Part shown: positions 47,666-58,228 of the stretch, piece by piece
Layout of the letters: the number at the start of each line of letters is the position of its first letter
How positions within the stretch are numbered: position 1 is the stretch's first letter
Assembly: GCF_954871325.1 (NCBI RefSeq)
Contig: NC_088775.1
Location: 55,963,561-56,027,560, forward strand
Reading direction: 5' to 3'
DNA length: 64,000 nt
From: Gordionus sp. m RMFG-2023
Lineage: Eukaryota; Nematomorpha; Gordioida; Chordodea; Parachordodidae
Made by a program: the position numbers and the translations under genes
Notes under the pieces: generated by a model
Databases searched by the model: none
Told to the model about the DNA's origin: nothing
The model's input: the letters and a program-made list of their open reading frames with translations, nothing else

Positions 47666-48946
47666 ATGGGCAACTCCATTATAAGGAAAGCTAATGGCAA
47701 GTTAAGAATTTGTGCGGATTTCAGAGTAACTTTGAATCCGTGGGTTGTGGAAATAAAGTATCCGTTACCGAGAATTGAAGAAATTTTAGCGAATCTGAAA
47801 GGGGCGAAGTATTTTTCAAAAATTAATTTTTCGTGTGCGTATTTGCAGTTACCTATGAAAGAATCTACGAGGAAATTGTTAACCATAACGACGTTTAAAG
47901 GATTGTTTACGTTTTGTAGATTGCCATTTGGATTAAGTATTTCGGCACCGATTTTCCAAACAATGGCTGCGGTTTTTCAAGGGTTAGAAGGTGTTTTTTA
48001 TTATATGGATGATGTTTTGATTACGGGAATAACGGTAGAGCAACATAATCGGAGATTGGAAGAGGTCTTTGAGCGGATCAGAGTTAAAGGATTGAGGGCA
48101 AGTAGAGAAAAAAGTGTTATGGGTGTTACTGAAGTTGTATATTTGGGTCATAAAATAAATGGAATAGAGGTAAAACCATTGGATAAAAATTTGATGAGTA
48201 TTGCGAACTTAAGAAAGCCGGTGAATAAGGCAGAAATTCAATCGTTTATGGGAATGGTGAATTATTACCATAGATTTATTGAAGATTTTGCAAGGATAGC
48301 AGCTCCCTTATATGAGTTATTGAGAAAAAATGTGTCTTTTGAATGGAAAAATGAACAAGAATTGGCGTTTGAAAAATTGAAATTGGAAATTAGTAAAGAG
48401 CCTGTGTTAGTGTGTTTTAATAGCGAATGGGAAGTGATTATGGCTGTTGATGCTTCTAATAAAGGAGTAGGAGGAGCTTTATTACATTTGATAGAAGGTA
48501 TGGAAAGACCGGTGATATTTTTCTCGAGAGTATTTAGGGAAGTAGAAACAAGATATTCGGTAATAGAGCAAGAAGCGTTGGCGGTTATTTTTGGTTTGAC
48601 GAAATGTAGGGAATATTTGATTGGAAGGAAATTTGTAATGTATACTGACTATAAGCCATTGATACATTTGTTCAAGAAAAATAATAAGGAATTGATGATG
48701 TCGCCGAGACTTCAGAGGTGGCTATTGTTATTAGGTAGCTTTGATTTGGAATTGAAATATCGACAGGGTAAAGAAAATCATTTACCAGATGTATTATCGA
48801 GATTAGGTAGAGGAGAAGAAAGTGATTGTTTAATGGAGGATAAGACGGATGAAAAAGCATTAATTCGGATATTAAAAGGGATTTCAAAGGTAGCCCTACT
48901 ACTTGGAAAGAAATACAGGAATATACTCGGAAGGATAGAGAATTAG
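47666..48946 (+). pseudogene. Element A reverse transcriptase and RNase H region
   Basis: RT motifs LRICADFRVTLN, LPFGLSISAPIFQ and the catalytic FYYMDDVLITG are present, followed by the connection (FMGMVNYYHRFIEDFARIAAPL) and RNase H (VMAVDASNKGVGGAL, EQEALAVIFGLTKCREY, TDYKPL). The sequence is closely similar to element B's. Ty3/Gypsy assignment rests on these motifs. Element B is inserted just downstream. Confidence 0.88.
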
Positions 48947-49054
48947 GTTTGATAAAATTATGTTTAACAGGTAAAAGAGCGTGGAATGATAAAGGAAATA
49001 AATATAAAAATATAGAAACGGAATTGGTAATAATTGATGATTGTATAATGAGGG

Positions 49055-49483
49055 TGTCATAAATGTTACCCATTTTAGTAGAAATATCAATCAATTTTAT
49101 AAATATATAAATATATTAGTTTTTAATTAACCAAATGTCAGTCATTTCTGACAAAGATTTTTGTTTATATTTTTTAAAAATTGAACAAAGAAACACTTTT
49201 TTTTTATGACTTTTCGATTTTTATATATTTTTGTGACTTTTAAATTTTTGAACTTTTTTTTTTTTAAATTATGATAATATTTTGCGCCTTTAATTTTTTA
49301 CCTTTGTAATTTGATATAGTTTTATTTAATAAAGATATAGATCCGAAGATTAGTTTGCCTAGCATTTAATTTGATAGTTTGCATTCTGAGTTTAGCTTTA
49401 TAGTAGAATTTAGTCTTAGTAATTTTTCTGATATAATTAATATTTGAACCTCTTGTTTCCTCGTTATTTTCGGTTTTTTGTCA
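49055..49483 (+). repeat. Element B 5' LTR
   Basis: 429 bp, nearly identical to 55691-56120. An AATAAAG word near 49329 could serve as the polyadenylation signal. Confidence 0.92.
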
Positions 49484-49668
49484 TTGGTGACCGAGACCAC
49501 CAGGATTGTTTAGATTCCAGGGTTATTCGGTATTTCAAGGTAAAGAAAAAATATTTTATTTTATATTTTGTATCTCACCTCAGAACACAACGCAATCACA
49601 TTTTTGTTTAAATTTTTTAAAAATTGAACAAGGCCGTTTTAAGGTAATATAAATTTTCATATAATGAG

Positions 49669-50481
49669 ATGGGCTTTATATTTAATTTTGATATTGAGCC
49701 TAGCGTATTTGATAAAATTTCGGAGTATCCGAGTATTACTTATCAAAGTTTGTATCAAATGGTTGATAAATTTGATGTAAATAATGCCGTAGTGACAATT
49801 TTATTGTTGGTTCTACTGTACGTGTTATATATTACAGTAAAATTTTTGTTTGGAAAATGTACTCTGGGCGCGACTAGAGTATATGGTAATTGGAAAATAG
49901 ACACTCCGGTGTCGGCTGATTGTTGGAAAAAGATTTCGGTCTTGGAAAGTAGTTTAAATGGAATTTTAAATGAAATCAAGAACGGCAGACCTGAAAAGGT
50001 GGAAATGATGAAAGATAATAACGATGATCGTTTGGATAGTGTGGAGAGATCTATAGTTATCCTCCAGGAATTGAAAGAATTAAAAGACATGATTAGGATT
50101 ATATATCAGGATATGAATACGTTGGTTATGGCTAATAGTAATAGTAATAAAGGCCAAGTGCGTGGTCCGACATGGACAGATGGAAAAAATATTTCCATTG
50201 AAAAAAATGGCTTTTCAGGTCATAAGAAAATTTTTGAAGATTTGAAATGTACCCGTTGTGGGTATGTGGGTCACAAGGTAGAGACCTGCGTAGTCAAAGA
50301 ACAAAATTTTCGTGAAGGTTTTCCGTTAAAGAGATTGGCATCAGAAAATTTTAATGTTAGAAAAATTTCTGGTACTAACACGAATAAATTTGATGTTTTA
50401 CGACCGAATTATGGCAAATCCCGTTTGTGTTTTAAATGTAACAAACCGGGACATGTAGCCATAAACTGTATCAAAAATTGA
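49669..50481 (+). CDS. Element B gag-position protein, membrane segment and knuckles
   Basis: A frame of 270 residues. Residues ~42-64 form a strong hydrophobic segment (AVVTILLLVLLYVLYITVKF). A Lys/Glu-rich region likely to be helical follows (~95-155), then two CCHC knuckles (CTRCGYVGHKVETC near 195 and CFKCNKPGHVAINC near 254). It sits where gag would be, but no capsid fold or major homology region is visible. The membrane segment plus knuckle layout recurs in element A. It may package RNA at a membrane, which is inference. Confidence 0.75.
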   Translation: MGFIFNFDIEPSVFDKISEYPSITYQSLYQMVDKFDVNNAVVTILLLVLLYVLYITVKFLFGKCTLGATRVYGNWKIDTPVSADCWKKISVLESSLNGILNEIKNGRPEKVEMMKDNNDDRLDSVERSIVILQELKELKDMIRIIYQDMNTLVMANSNSNKGQVRGPTWTDGKNISIEKNGFSGHKKIFEDLKCTRCGYVGHKVETCVVKEQNFREGFPLKRLASENFNVRKISGTNTNKFDVLRPNYGKSRLCFKCNKPGHVAINCIKN

Positions 50482-50634
50482 CTATATGATTGTAAATGTA
50501 ATCATATAGTAGGTAGGAGATCGGGATGGAAAAAAAATAATAAAGTAAATAACCATGATAATAACCGAAATTTTTTAAATTATGATGATAAAAATAATAA
50601 AGATTCTAATGAATTTAAATGGGAGAAATATCCT

Positions 50635-53600
50635 TTGGGTATTGTTAAATATTCCGATGAAAGGAATATGAATATTTTCAGATGGGAAAAATATCCCAGT
50701 TATATAAAAAAAAACAATATGAATATTGTTAAGGAACCACTAAATTCCGAGTTGAATTTATGTTCAAATGAGAATTCTCATGAAACTGATGTTTCAGATG
50801 AGATTAATATTGATCCGTCAATTAAAACATATGATATTTTAATGACTGAAAGATTAGTCGAACCTCGTCCTTGTCCAAGAGTTATCGTAAGAGTTGACTC
50901 TAGGGATATTGACATGTTGTTCGACACAGGGGCTAGCATTTCTATAATGTCTCGAAGAAATTATTTTAAGTATTGGCCTAAAGGTAAGCTTGAGAAAGAA
51001 TCTATGTGCGTCAGACAATTTGATGGGTCTGAGATAATAGTTTTGGGAAAAACTAAATTGGGCGTAATTCTTCATGATACCACATTTTTCCTAGATTTAT
51101 GGGTAGTAAAGAAAGATGTGGAAACCATCATGGGGTGGGATTGGATTGTTCAGTTAGGTCCTTTCAGTAATTATTGGAATATTTTTGCCCTACATAATGG
51201 TTCGGTCATAATTAACCCGAAGGACCAAAATATTGCTTATAACGCTCTAAAAAATATCTGTGAAATAGAAGGGAAGGATTTAACCATAAAACAAAATGAT
51301 TCAACCCATAATTCTGATTGGTATGTAAAGTCCACGGAATTAATGGTTGAAAACAACATTAGCATTGATAAAACCCCAGTGGTGGCTATTGGTATTCCTG
51401 AATTACATAAAATGAGTGAAAATATATCTCGTTTAATGAAGAAGTATGAAATAATTTTCGAAGACAAATTAGGTTGTCTTAATGATTATCAAGTAGATAT
51501 AAAATTAAGGGAAGGATTTGCACCTATTTTCCTAGCGTGTCGTCGAGTCCCTTTTGAATGGAAAAAGGAAATTGACGAAGAATTGGATCAATGGGTTAAA
51601 GATGGTATCATTGTTCCAGTGGAATATAGTGTATGGGCAACCCCGTTGGTACCGGTTAAGAAATCAAATGGTAAATTGAGACTCTGTGCTGATTTCAGAG
51701 TAACCGTTAATCGATGGGTAGTAGAGGTTAAATATCCTTTACCCCGAATTGAGGAAATTTTGGCCCAGTTGAAGGGAGCGAAATATTTTTCAAAGGTTGA
51801 TTTTTCGTCCGCCTATTTACAATTACCTTTGAGGGAGGAGATTCGTAAATTATTGACGATCACGACTCCCAAAGGGCTGTTCGCTTTTTGTAGATTACCA
51901 TTTGGGTTAAGTGTGTCAGCGCCTATTTTTCAGCGAACCATGGCGTCCGTTTTCCAGGGACTAGAGGGTGTATTTTATTACATGGATGATGTGCTAATTA
52001 CAGGGATAACGCCTGAGCAGCATAACCATCGTCTGGAGGAAGTTTTTAAAAGAATTCAGGGTAAAGGCTTGAGAGCCAGCAAAGAGAAAAGCCTTTTGGG
52101 TGTAATGGAGGTCGAATATTTAGGCCATCAAATAAATGGGATTGAGGTGAAGCCATTGCAAAAAAATTTGAAAAATATATTAAATTTAAAGCAGCCCAAT
52201 AATAAGGCTGAAGTGCAGTCCTTTTTGGGTATGGTAAATTACTATCATCGTTTTATAGAGGATTTTGCGAAGGTAGCTGCCCCGTTATATGAGTTATTAA
52301 AAAAAGGCGTTCATTTCGATTGGAAAGTAGAGCAACAAGAAGCATTTGAAATTTTAAAGGGAAAAATTGGGGAAGAGCCAATTTTAGTCTGTTTCAACAA
52401 TGATTTAGAAATTATTTTAGCGGTTGATGCCTCCAACAAAGGTGTTGGAGGAGCCTTATTACATGTAATTGATGCTGTGGAAAGACCCATCCTTTTTTTT
52501 CCCGAGTTTTTAGGGATGTCGAAACGAGATATTCGGTGATTGAACAGGAGGCCTTGGCCGTGATTTTCGGTTTGACGAAATGCCGTGAATATTTGATTGG
52601 TAAAAAATTTGAAATTTTTACTGACCATAAGCCATTAATCCACCTATTCCGAAAGGATAATAGGGAGTTAATGCTATCTCCCCGGTTACAACGTTGGTTG
52701 TTATTAGTGGGAAGTTTTAACGTGGAAGTTAGATATCGTCGGGGCAAAGAGAATCATTTGCCTGATATTTTGTCCAGGTTGGGTTCTGACTGTGCAGACC
52801 CGGAAATAAATAGTAGTATAAGTGATAGAGAGAAGGCCTTAGTGCGTTCTCTGTCTTATATTTTAAAAGGGGGTCCTACCAATTGGGAGGATTTGAAAGC
52901 CAATACTGTGAATGACAAAGTGCTAGGTCAGATAAAATTAAGTCTAACAGGAGATAAACCTTGGAAAAACAAATATGATGCATATAAAAAAATACAGAAA
53001 GAATTATCAATTGTTGATGATTGTATTATGAGGGGAAACAGGGCCGTAATTCCTTATAAATTACGGAGTAAAATTATGAAATTATTGCACGCCGGTCATC
53101 AAGGTCGAGACAAGATGAAGTCTTGGGCTCGAGAATATGTATGGTGGCCTGGTATGGGCAAAGATATTGAACGGATTACCAGGAAATGCGTTCCTTGTAA
53201 TGCATGGGCTCCTATGCCCCGTAAAGAGGTAGGGCAGGTTTGGCCTAAATCAAAGAAACCTTGGGAACGTATCCACATCGATTTCTTTGATCTTGATAAA
53301 AAGACATATTTTTTAGTGGTAGACTCATATTCTAAATGGATAGAATATGCATTAGTACATGGATACACCACAAAAATTGTTGTGAAAAAATTAAGAGAAT
53401 TATATGCTCGGTTCGGTTTTCCGGACAAAATAGTGTCTGACGGGGGTCCCGCCTTTGTCAGCGAAGATTTTAAACAGTTTTGTGTTGAGTCACAGACAAA
53501 ACACATTCTAGCTCCACCATATCATCCCAGCTCGAATGGACAGGCTGAGAGGATGGTAGCCATTGTTAAAAATTGGATCAAAAAGGCTGGAGCCCATAAA

Positions 53601-53924
53601 GAGGAGGCTTACATGTCTCAATTATATTACCTCAATTCTCGTAATCGAGAGGGAGTTACGCCTGTCGAGTTATTTTTAGGTAGGCGAACACGGGGTCCTT
53701 TGGATTTCTTAAAACCAAAGAAGAAGACTATTACCTCAATGGAAGTAAAATTAGGGGTAAGGTTTGCCGTGGGACAAAAGGTTTGGGCCCGATTGTTCGA
53801 CAATCGAGCAACCAAATGGGAAAAGGGTCGGGTCATATTGAACCGGGGTTCGAAATTAAGTGAAATTTTGTTAATAACAGGGGTGACCGTGGTTCGGCAT
53901 CACGATCATATGAGATTGGGATAA
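50635..53924 (+). pseudogene. Element B pol region
   Basis: Parts in order: protease near 50.9 kb (MLFDTGASISIMS), RT from about 51.6 kb (LRLCADFRVTVN, LPFGLSVSAPIFQ, FYYMDDVLITG), RNase H from about 52.4 kb (LAVDASNKGVGGALL, EQEALAVIFGLT, TDHKPL), and integrase from about 53.0 kb: zinc region H-x-HQGRDKM...CVPCNAW, then the DDE core (IHIDFFD, KIVSDGGPAFVS, HPSSNGQAERMV). All belong to the Ty3/Gypsy order PR-RT-RH-IN. The C-terminal integrase tail (WARLFDNRATKWEKGRVI) is present. Function is probably retained by most parts; it has about one break. Confidence 0.88.
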
Positions 53925-53939
53925 ATAAGAAGCGTCTTA

Positions 53940-54670
53940 TTTGTTTGGGGTACATATGGGTTCGGTTTCCGAATATATTTAGTCATATTGAAAATAGTTC
54001 AATATAGACAGGTTGTTGGTCATTTTCAGTTAAAAGCATATTTCAATTTAGATGAGTTTAATAAAATCGGGTTCTTAATATATTTGGTCATATTAAAAAT
54101 AGGTCCATATAGACAAGTTTAATAAATTTGTCAACATGGTAAAGATATACATATTTGGTCATATTAAAAATAGGTCAATATAGACGGGTTTAATAAATTT
54201 GTCAACATGGTAAAGATATGGAAAGTTTTTTTTTCGGTTTGGTTCGTTAAGGAATGTCTTTGTCTGTTTTGTCAAATGAAGATTTGTGTTAATGTTGTCT
54301 TGTATTAAATAAAGTTTGATTTTCAAAGTAATGAAAACATGTTTGTATATTGTCCGTTATTAAATGAATAGAAAGTTTTTTTCTTTTGTGTAAGGAAAAA
54401 TTGTGTTAATGTTGTCTTGTATTAAATAAAGTTTGATTTTCAAAGTAATGAAAACATGTGTGTATATTGTCCGTTATTAAATGAATAGCAAGTTTTTTTT
54501 TGTGTAAGGAAAAATTGTGTTAATGTTATCTGGTATTAAATAAAGTTTGGTTTTCAAAGTAATGAAATAATGTTTTTATCTTTCATTAGATTAATAGAAA
54601 GTTTTTTTTTTAAAATGTAATGAAAAGATGTTTATTTTTTATTAGAATAATAGAAAGTTTAGTTTTTTTT
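53940..54670 (+). repeat. Tandem repeats after pol in element B
   Basis: Two arrays. At 53990-54220 a ~70-bp unit with ATATTTGGTCATATTAAAAAT and CAACATGGTAAAGATAT words; at 54284-54670 three to four units of ~115 bp starting TTGTGTTAATGTTGTCTTG (54284, 54401, 54515) with ATTTTCAAAGTAATGAAA inside. Non-coding. Confidence 0.75.
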
Positions 54671-55083
54671 TCTGTTAGTTTTAGGATGGCAAAATTTTTT
54701 CCTCACTTATTTTTATTTGGGGATTCGCGTGAATAAGTTAGAAAGTATGTTATTTGTTTCAATTGACGCTCCCACCAAGGGATATTATAATAATATTATT
54801 GAGAGGAATATTTTTTTTTGTTTTGATACAATATGCTTGCGCCGTAAATCGTGAGTATAAAAATAGTTTTTTTTTATTAAACATAAAATTTTTTTTAAAA
54901 AAATAAGTTAAAGTAAATTAGTTTTATATTAAAAATTTAAAATTTTGTAAATTAATTTTATATTAAAAATTTAAAATTTTTTTTTAAAAAAAAAAGAGGT
55001 TAAAGTAAATTAACTTTATATTAAAAATTTAAAATAAATCTCCCGTTGCAGCTGATATCCACATATTCCGGACGATAAGATAA

Positions 55084-55599
55084 ATGGAAACTACCAGTCG
55101 ATTAGTGGATCTAGGGTCCTGCTACATTCAAATTACCCTGATCCCCAAGAATACCGGTATGACAATACCAGCCACGATGGTACTAGATAATTCGATGATG
55201 TCTGGAGGTCCCCGTATCAAGAAATGTTTCCATTGTCGAAGCAATGATCATATTCGAAGCCAGTGCCCAAGCTTAGGAAGAGACGGGCGATCGCCTCTAG
55301 CCCCTATCAATGACAACACTATTGGGCAATCAACCAGGCAATATCGAAGGAGAGGGGAGGACTCTACGCGGGAGACAGCTCCATGCGCTCCCATACGACA
55401 AGCGCCGTCAGCCAACAGGGGTGCCCTGAATGGTACCTCCAGCGGAAGTTCCAGCAGCACGTCAAACCCCCCCATTGACAACATTCTCCCGCGAACGGTC
55501 GATAACATTCAAGGACCTACGCCGACGACGTCAGCTTTTTCTGCGGAAGCTACACGTATAGATGACATGGACTTGTGGGAGAATCAGTTACTCTCCTGA
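55084..55599 (+). CDS. Element B 3' frame with zinc knuckle
   Basis: A 171-residue frame lying between pol and the 3' LTR, where envelope genes sit in some Gypsy elements. It has no membrane segment or signal peptide. It contains one CCHC knuckle (CFHCRSNDHIRSQC, about residues 49-62), then an Arg- and Ser/Pro/Thr-rich, probably disordered tail. Base composition is clearly richer in G+C than the rest of the element. Element A has a knuckle frame in the same place. It might bind RNA or single-stranded DNA; its role is unknown. Confidence 0.65.
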   Translation: METTSRLVDLGSCYIQITLIPKNTGMTIPATMVLDNSMMSGGPRIKKCFHCRSNDHIRSQCPSLGRDGRSPLAPINDNTIGQSTRQYRRRGEDSTRETAPCAPIRQAPSANRGALNGTSSGSSSSTSNPPIDNILPRTVDNIQGPTPTTSAFSAEATRIDDMDLWENQLLS

Positions 55600-55690
55600 A
55601 GGCTCCACAAAAGGTCCGCTGCACCCAGACACCTTTTATATTATATTTTTTTTTGTTATTTGGCGTGCCACAGCCCATAAAGGGGTGGCA

Positions 55691-56120
55691 TGTCATAAAT
55701 GATACCCATTTTAGTAGAAATATCAATCAATTTTATAAATATATAAATATATTAGTTTTTAATTAACCAAATGTCAGTCATTTCTGACAAAGATTTTTGT
55801 TTATATTTTTTAAAAATTGAACAAAGAAACACTTTTTTTTTATGACTTTTCGATTTTTATATATTTTTGTGACTTTTAAATTTTTGAACTTTTTTTTTTT
55901 TTAAATTATGATAATATTTTGCGCCTTTAATTTTTTACCTTTGTAATTTGATATAGTTTTATTTAATAAAGATATAGATCCGAAGATTAGTTTGCCTAGC
56001 ATTTAATTTGATAGTTTGCATTCTGAGTTTAGCTTTATAGTAGAATTTAGTCTTAGTAATTTTTCTGATATAATTAATATTTGAACCTCTTGTTTCCTCG
56101 TTATTTTCGGTTTTTTGTCA
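55691..56120 (+). repeat. Element B 3' LTR
   Basis: 430 bp; identical to the 5' LTR apart from about one substitution and a T-tract difference. Confidence 0.92.
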
Positions 56121-56125
56121 GAGGG

Positions 56126-56607
56126 GAAATAGAGTTATAGTCCCACGACGATTAAGGGAAGGGGTTTTGAATATTTTACATGGGGGGCATCAAGGAATAG
56201 AAAAAATGAAGCAATGGGGAAGAGAATATGTATGGTGGCCCGGGATGAATGAAGAAATTAATGATTTGGGTAAAAGTTGTGAGATTTGTAATGCCTGGTC
56301 TGATATGCCCCGGAAGGAAAAGGGTAGTAATTGGCCAAAAGTTAAAGGACCCTGGATCAGATTGCATTTAGATTTTTTTGAATGGGAAGAGAAAAAGTTT
56401 ATTTTGAGCATAGATGCATTTTCAAAATGGATTGAGTTTGAAGAAGTACATGGATGGATTAACAGCGGGAATAGTAATAAGACATTGCAAAAAATGGTTT
56501 TCGAGATTTGGTATTCCAAGTATTATGGTGTCCGATGGAGGACCGGCCTTTATAAGTGTGTTGTAAAAAAAACAGAAATTTTAATTAAAAAAATAATTAT
56601 TGTGTAG
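56126..56607 (+). pseudogene. Element A integrase region, right of element B
   Basis: H-x-HQGIEKM and YVWWPGMNEEI, CEICNAW form the integrase zinc-binding region, followed by the start of the catalytic core (RLHLDFFEW, LSIDAFSKWIEFEEVHGW). It is shorter than the integrase of element B. It resumes the element A sequence interrupted at 49054. Confidence 0.8.
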
Positions 56608-56675
56608 TATTTATTTGTGTAAATTGTTGTGAGTTTTTTTTTTTAAATCAAGAGAAAGAAAAAAATTTTGAATCT

Positions 56676-57293
56676 ATGGAAACCTATTATATAAAGTCCA
56701 ATAGAACTATGATTCAGGTAAATTCTTTGGATGTGTCTAACCCATTGGCTGACAAATGGCATAATTTGTGGATTGATCAACAAACAGGAGAAGGAGCAAC
56801 ACAAACATACTCGTATGGTACTATGTCCTCGCAAGGAAAGGTGGCGTTACATGCAAAATACGCGTCTGGACAGGCTACTATTCCAATGCGACAACTGGGG
56901 ATGAGAGGAATCAACATAAACTGCTTCAATTGTGGTGGACAGGGACATAAAGCTAGGGATTGCGCGAGCGGGGTGAGCACATCGTATACGTTGAATAATG
57001 GGCTCGATCGTTGGGCTGGGGGGCAACAGCGGAGGATAATGGACGATGCGCGATTAATAGCGAGGGAAGCAGAAGAAGTTGCAAAAAGACGTTTGTTATA
57101 TAAATTCGGTCAAGCAGCGGAAAATAAAAAGGTGTCAGGGGGAACAATGATGGATTTTATAAAAAAGGAAATTCATGAATTCGGAGATTCGAAATTGTTG
57201 GTTAGAAAAAATATTGATTTTAATGTTAATGGAACGGAGGTGGAAATGAGTGATTCAATAGAGGAGTCCCTCATAAACGCTCCGGTCCCATGA
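56676..57293 (+). CDS. Element A 3' frame with zinc knuckle
   Basis: A 205-residue frame between integrase and the 3' LTR. One CCHC knuckle (CFNCGGQGHKARDC, about residues 88-101) lies in the middle; before it is a Gln/Thr/Ser-rich stretch and after it a charged helical region (EAEEVAKRRLLYKF). No signal peptide or membrane segment is seen. Its position matches the 3' frame of element B, though apart from the knuckle the two proteins look different. Function unknown. Confidence 0.65.
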   Translation: METYYIKSNRTMIQVNSLDVSNPLADKWHNLWIDQQTGEGATQTYSYGTMSSQGKVALHAKYASGQATIPMRQLGMRGININCFNCGGQGHKARDCASGVSTSYTLNNGLDRWAGGQQRRIMDDARLIAREAEEVAKRRLLYKFGQAAENKKVSGGTMMDFIKKEIHEFGDSKLLVRKNIDFNVNGTEVEMSDSIEESLINAPVP

Positions 57294-57380
57294 TTTTTTT
57301 TGTTGTATTGTGTAAATATTTTTTTTTATATAAATAAATTTTAGTAAGTACCCTGGATTTTATCCTTAGAAGGGGGTACA

Positions 57381-57696
57381 TGTTGTAATATGATATGAAA
57401 ATGTATTGATTTTTTTGTTAAAATTAGGTTATTGATTAAAGTGTAAAGAAAAATATATATATCGATTTGATATTATTGATTTTTATGATGATTTTATATA
57501 TAGTTTCGCTCGCGATTTTGATATAGATTTTTTGATATTATAGTTTTCATATATAGTTTTTTTTTTGATGTTTTTCCCAAATTGTAAAAAAAGATAATAT
57601 ATATTTTTGGTCTGAAATAAAAAAAAAGAAAGAAAAATAAAAATAAAAATAAAAATAAGTGAAAATAAAAATTTGTCTTAAAAATTTATCACCACA
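57381..57696 (+). repeat. Element A 3' LTR
   Basis: 316 bp; longer than the 5' LTR because of extra AAAAAT units before ATTTGTCTT. Confidence 0.9.
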
Positions 57697-57821
57697 ATAT
57701 CATTATAGTTTTTTAATAAAAATACTTGAATGTAAAATTTATTTTATTTCATATGAGCATATATATAACTTAATATTAATATATATATGTAAAATATTAA
57801 AACTTATATATAAAAATTTAT

Positions 57822-58101
57822 TTAAATATAGAAATTAATCTTTATAATTACTCAAAATAAAAGACATATGTTATATGTCGATTAGTTTCAATAAATAAAA
57901 TAAAATATTTTTATTTTACATAAAAAATTCAACATAAAATTGGTAAATTTAGATATATTTAAAAAAATTTCCAAAATCAGACCCGACCGGGCCCGATTTT
58001 TTTTAAATATTAGGCCCGGCCCGAACCCGAATATTTTAAATAGAACTAGGCCCGTTTGGACTGGGCCGGAGTCGGGCCGGGCCTAACTTTGCAGATCTCT
58101 A
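57822..58101 (+). mobile_element. GC-rich hAT-type MITE, left-truncated
   Basis: It matches the copy at 9267-9601 from the AAAGACATATGTTATATGTCG block to the end TTTGCAGATCTCTA, with GGCCCGGCCCGAA words. The left end is absent. The same position in the - strand hAT copy (near 39100) lacks the insert and confirms that it interrupts the transposon. Confidence 0.75.
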
Positions 58102-58228
58102 ATATAAATATTATATAAATATTATGTCCGAGTTATCTATAACAAGAGAATTCTGATATTACAATCCATATCAAGGAATTTGCCATTTTTAATTGCAATG
58201 GAATTGGTATAATATTTTATTATATTAA

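Larger units (their letters stand above)
49055..56120 (+). mobile_element. Ty3/Gypsy LTR element B (inner), looks nearly whole
   Basis: LTRs at 49055-49483 and 55691-56120 (429 and 430 bp) start TGTCATAAATG and end TTTTGTCA, and differ by about one substitution and one T-tract length change. The duplication GAGGG lies at 49050-49054 and 56121-56125. A TGGTGACC primer-binding-like site follows the 5' LTR and AAAGGGG precedes the 3' LTR. Parts: gag-position frame, pol (protease, RT, RNase H, integrase), a 1.1-kb tandem-repeat region, and a 3' zinc-knuckle frame. It looks nearly whole, with perhaps one break. It sits inside element A. Confidence 0.93.
44787..57696 (+). mobile_element. Ty3/Gypsy LTR element A (outer), broken
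   Basis: LTRs at 44787-45073 and 57381-57696 start TGTTGTA and end ACCACA, with the 5-bp duplication ATATC on both flanks (44782-44786, 57697-57701). After the 5' LTR comes a TGGTGCC primer-binding-like site, and AGAAGGGGG precedes the 3' LTR. Parts in order: membrane-segment/zinc-knuckle region, protease, RT and RNase H, integrase (short), and a 3' zinc-knuckle frame. The LTRs differ by about five substitutions plus one repeat-length change, so it is young to middle-aged. It is broken in several places and by element B. Confidence 0.9.

Noticed and set aside
48672-49094. - strand 140-codon frame and similar antisense frames (for example 53099-53506)
   Set aside because: They lie opposite conserved pol sequence of the Gypsy elements and have no homology of their own.
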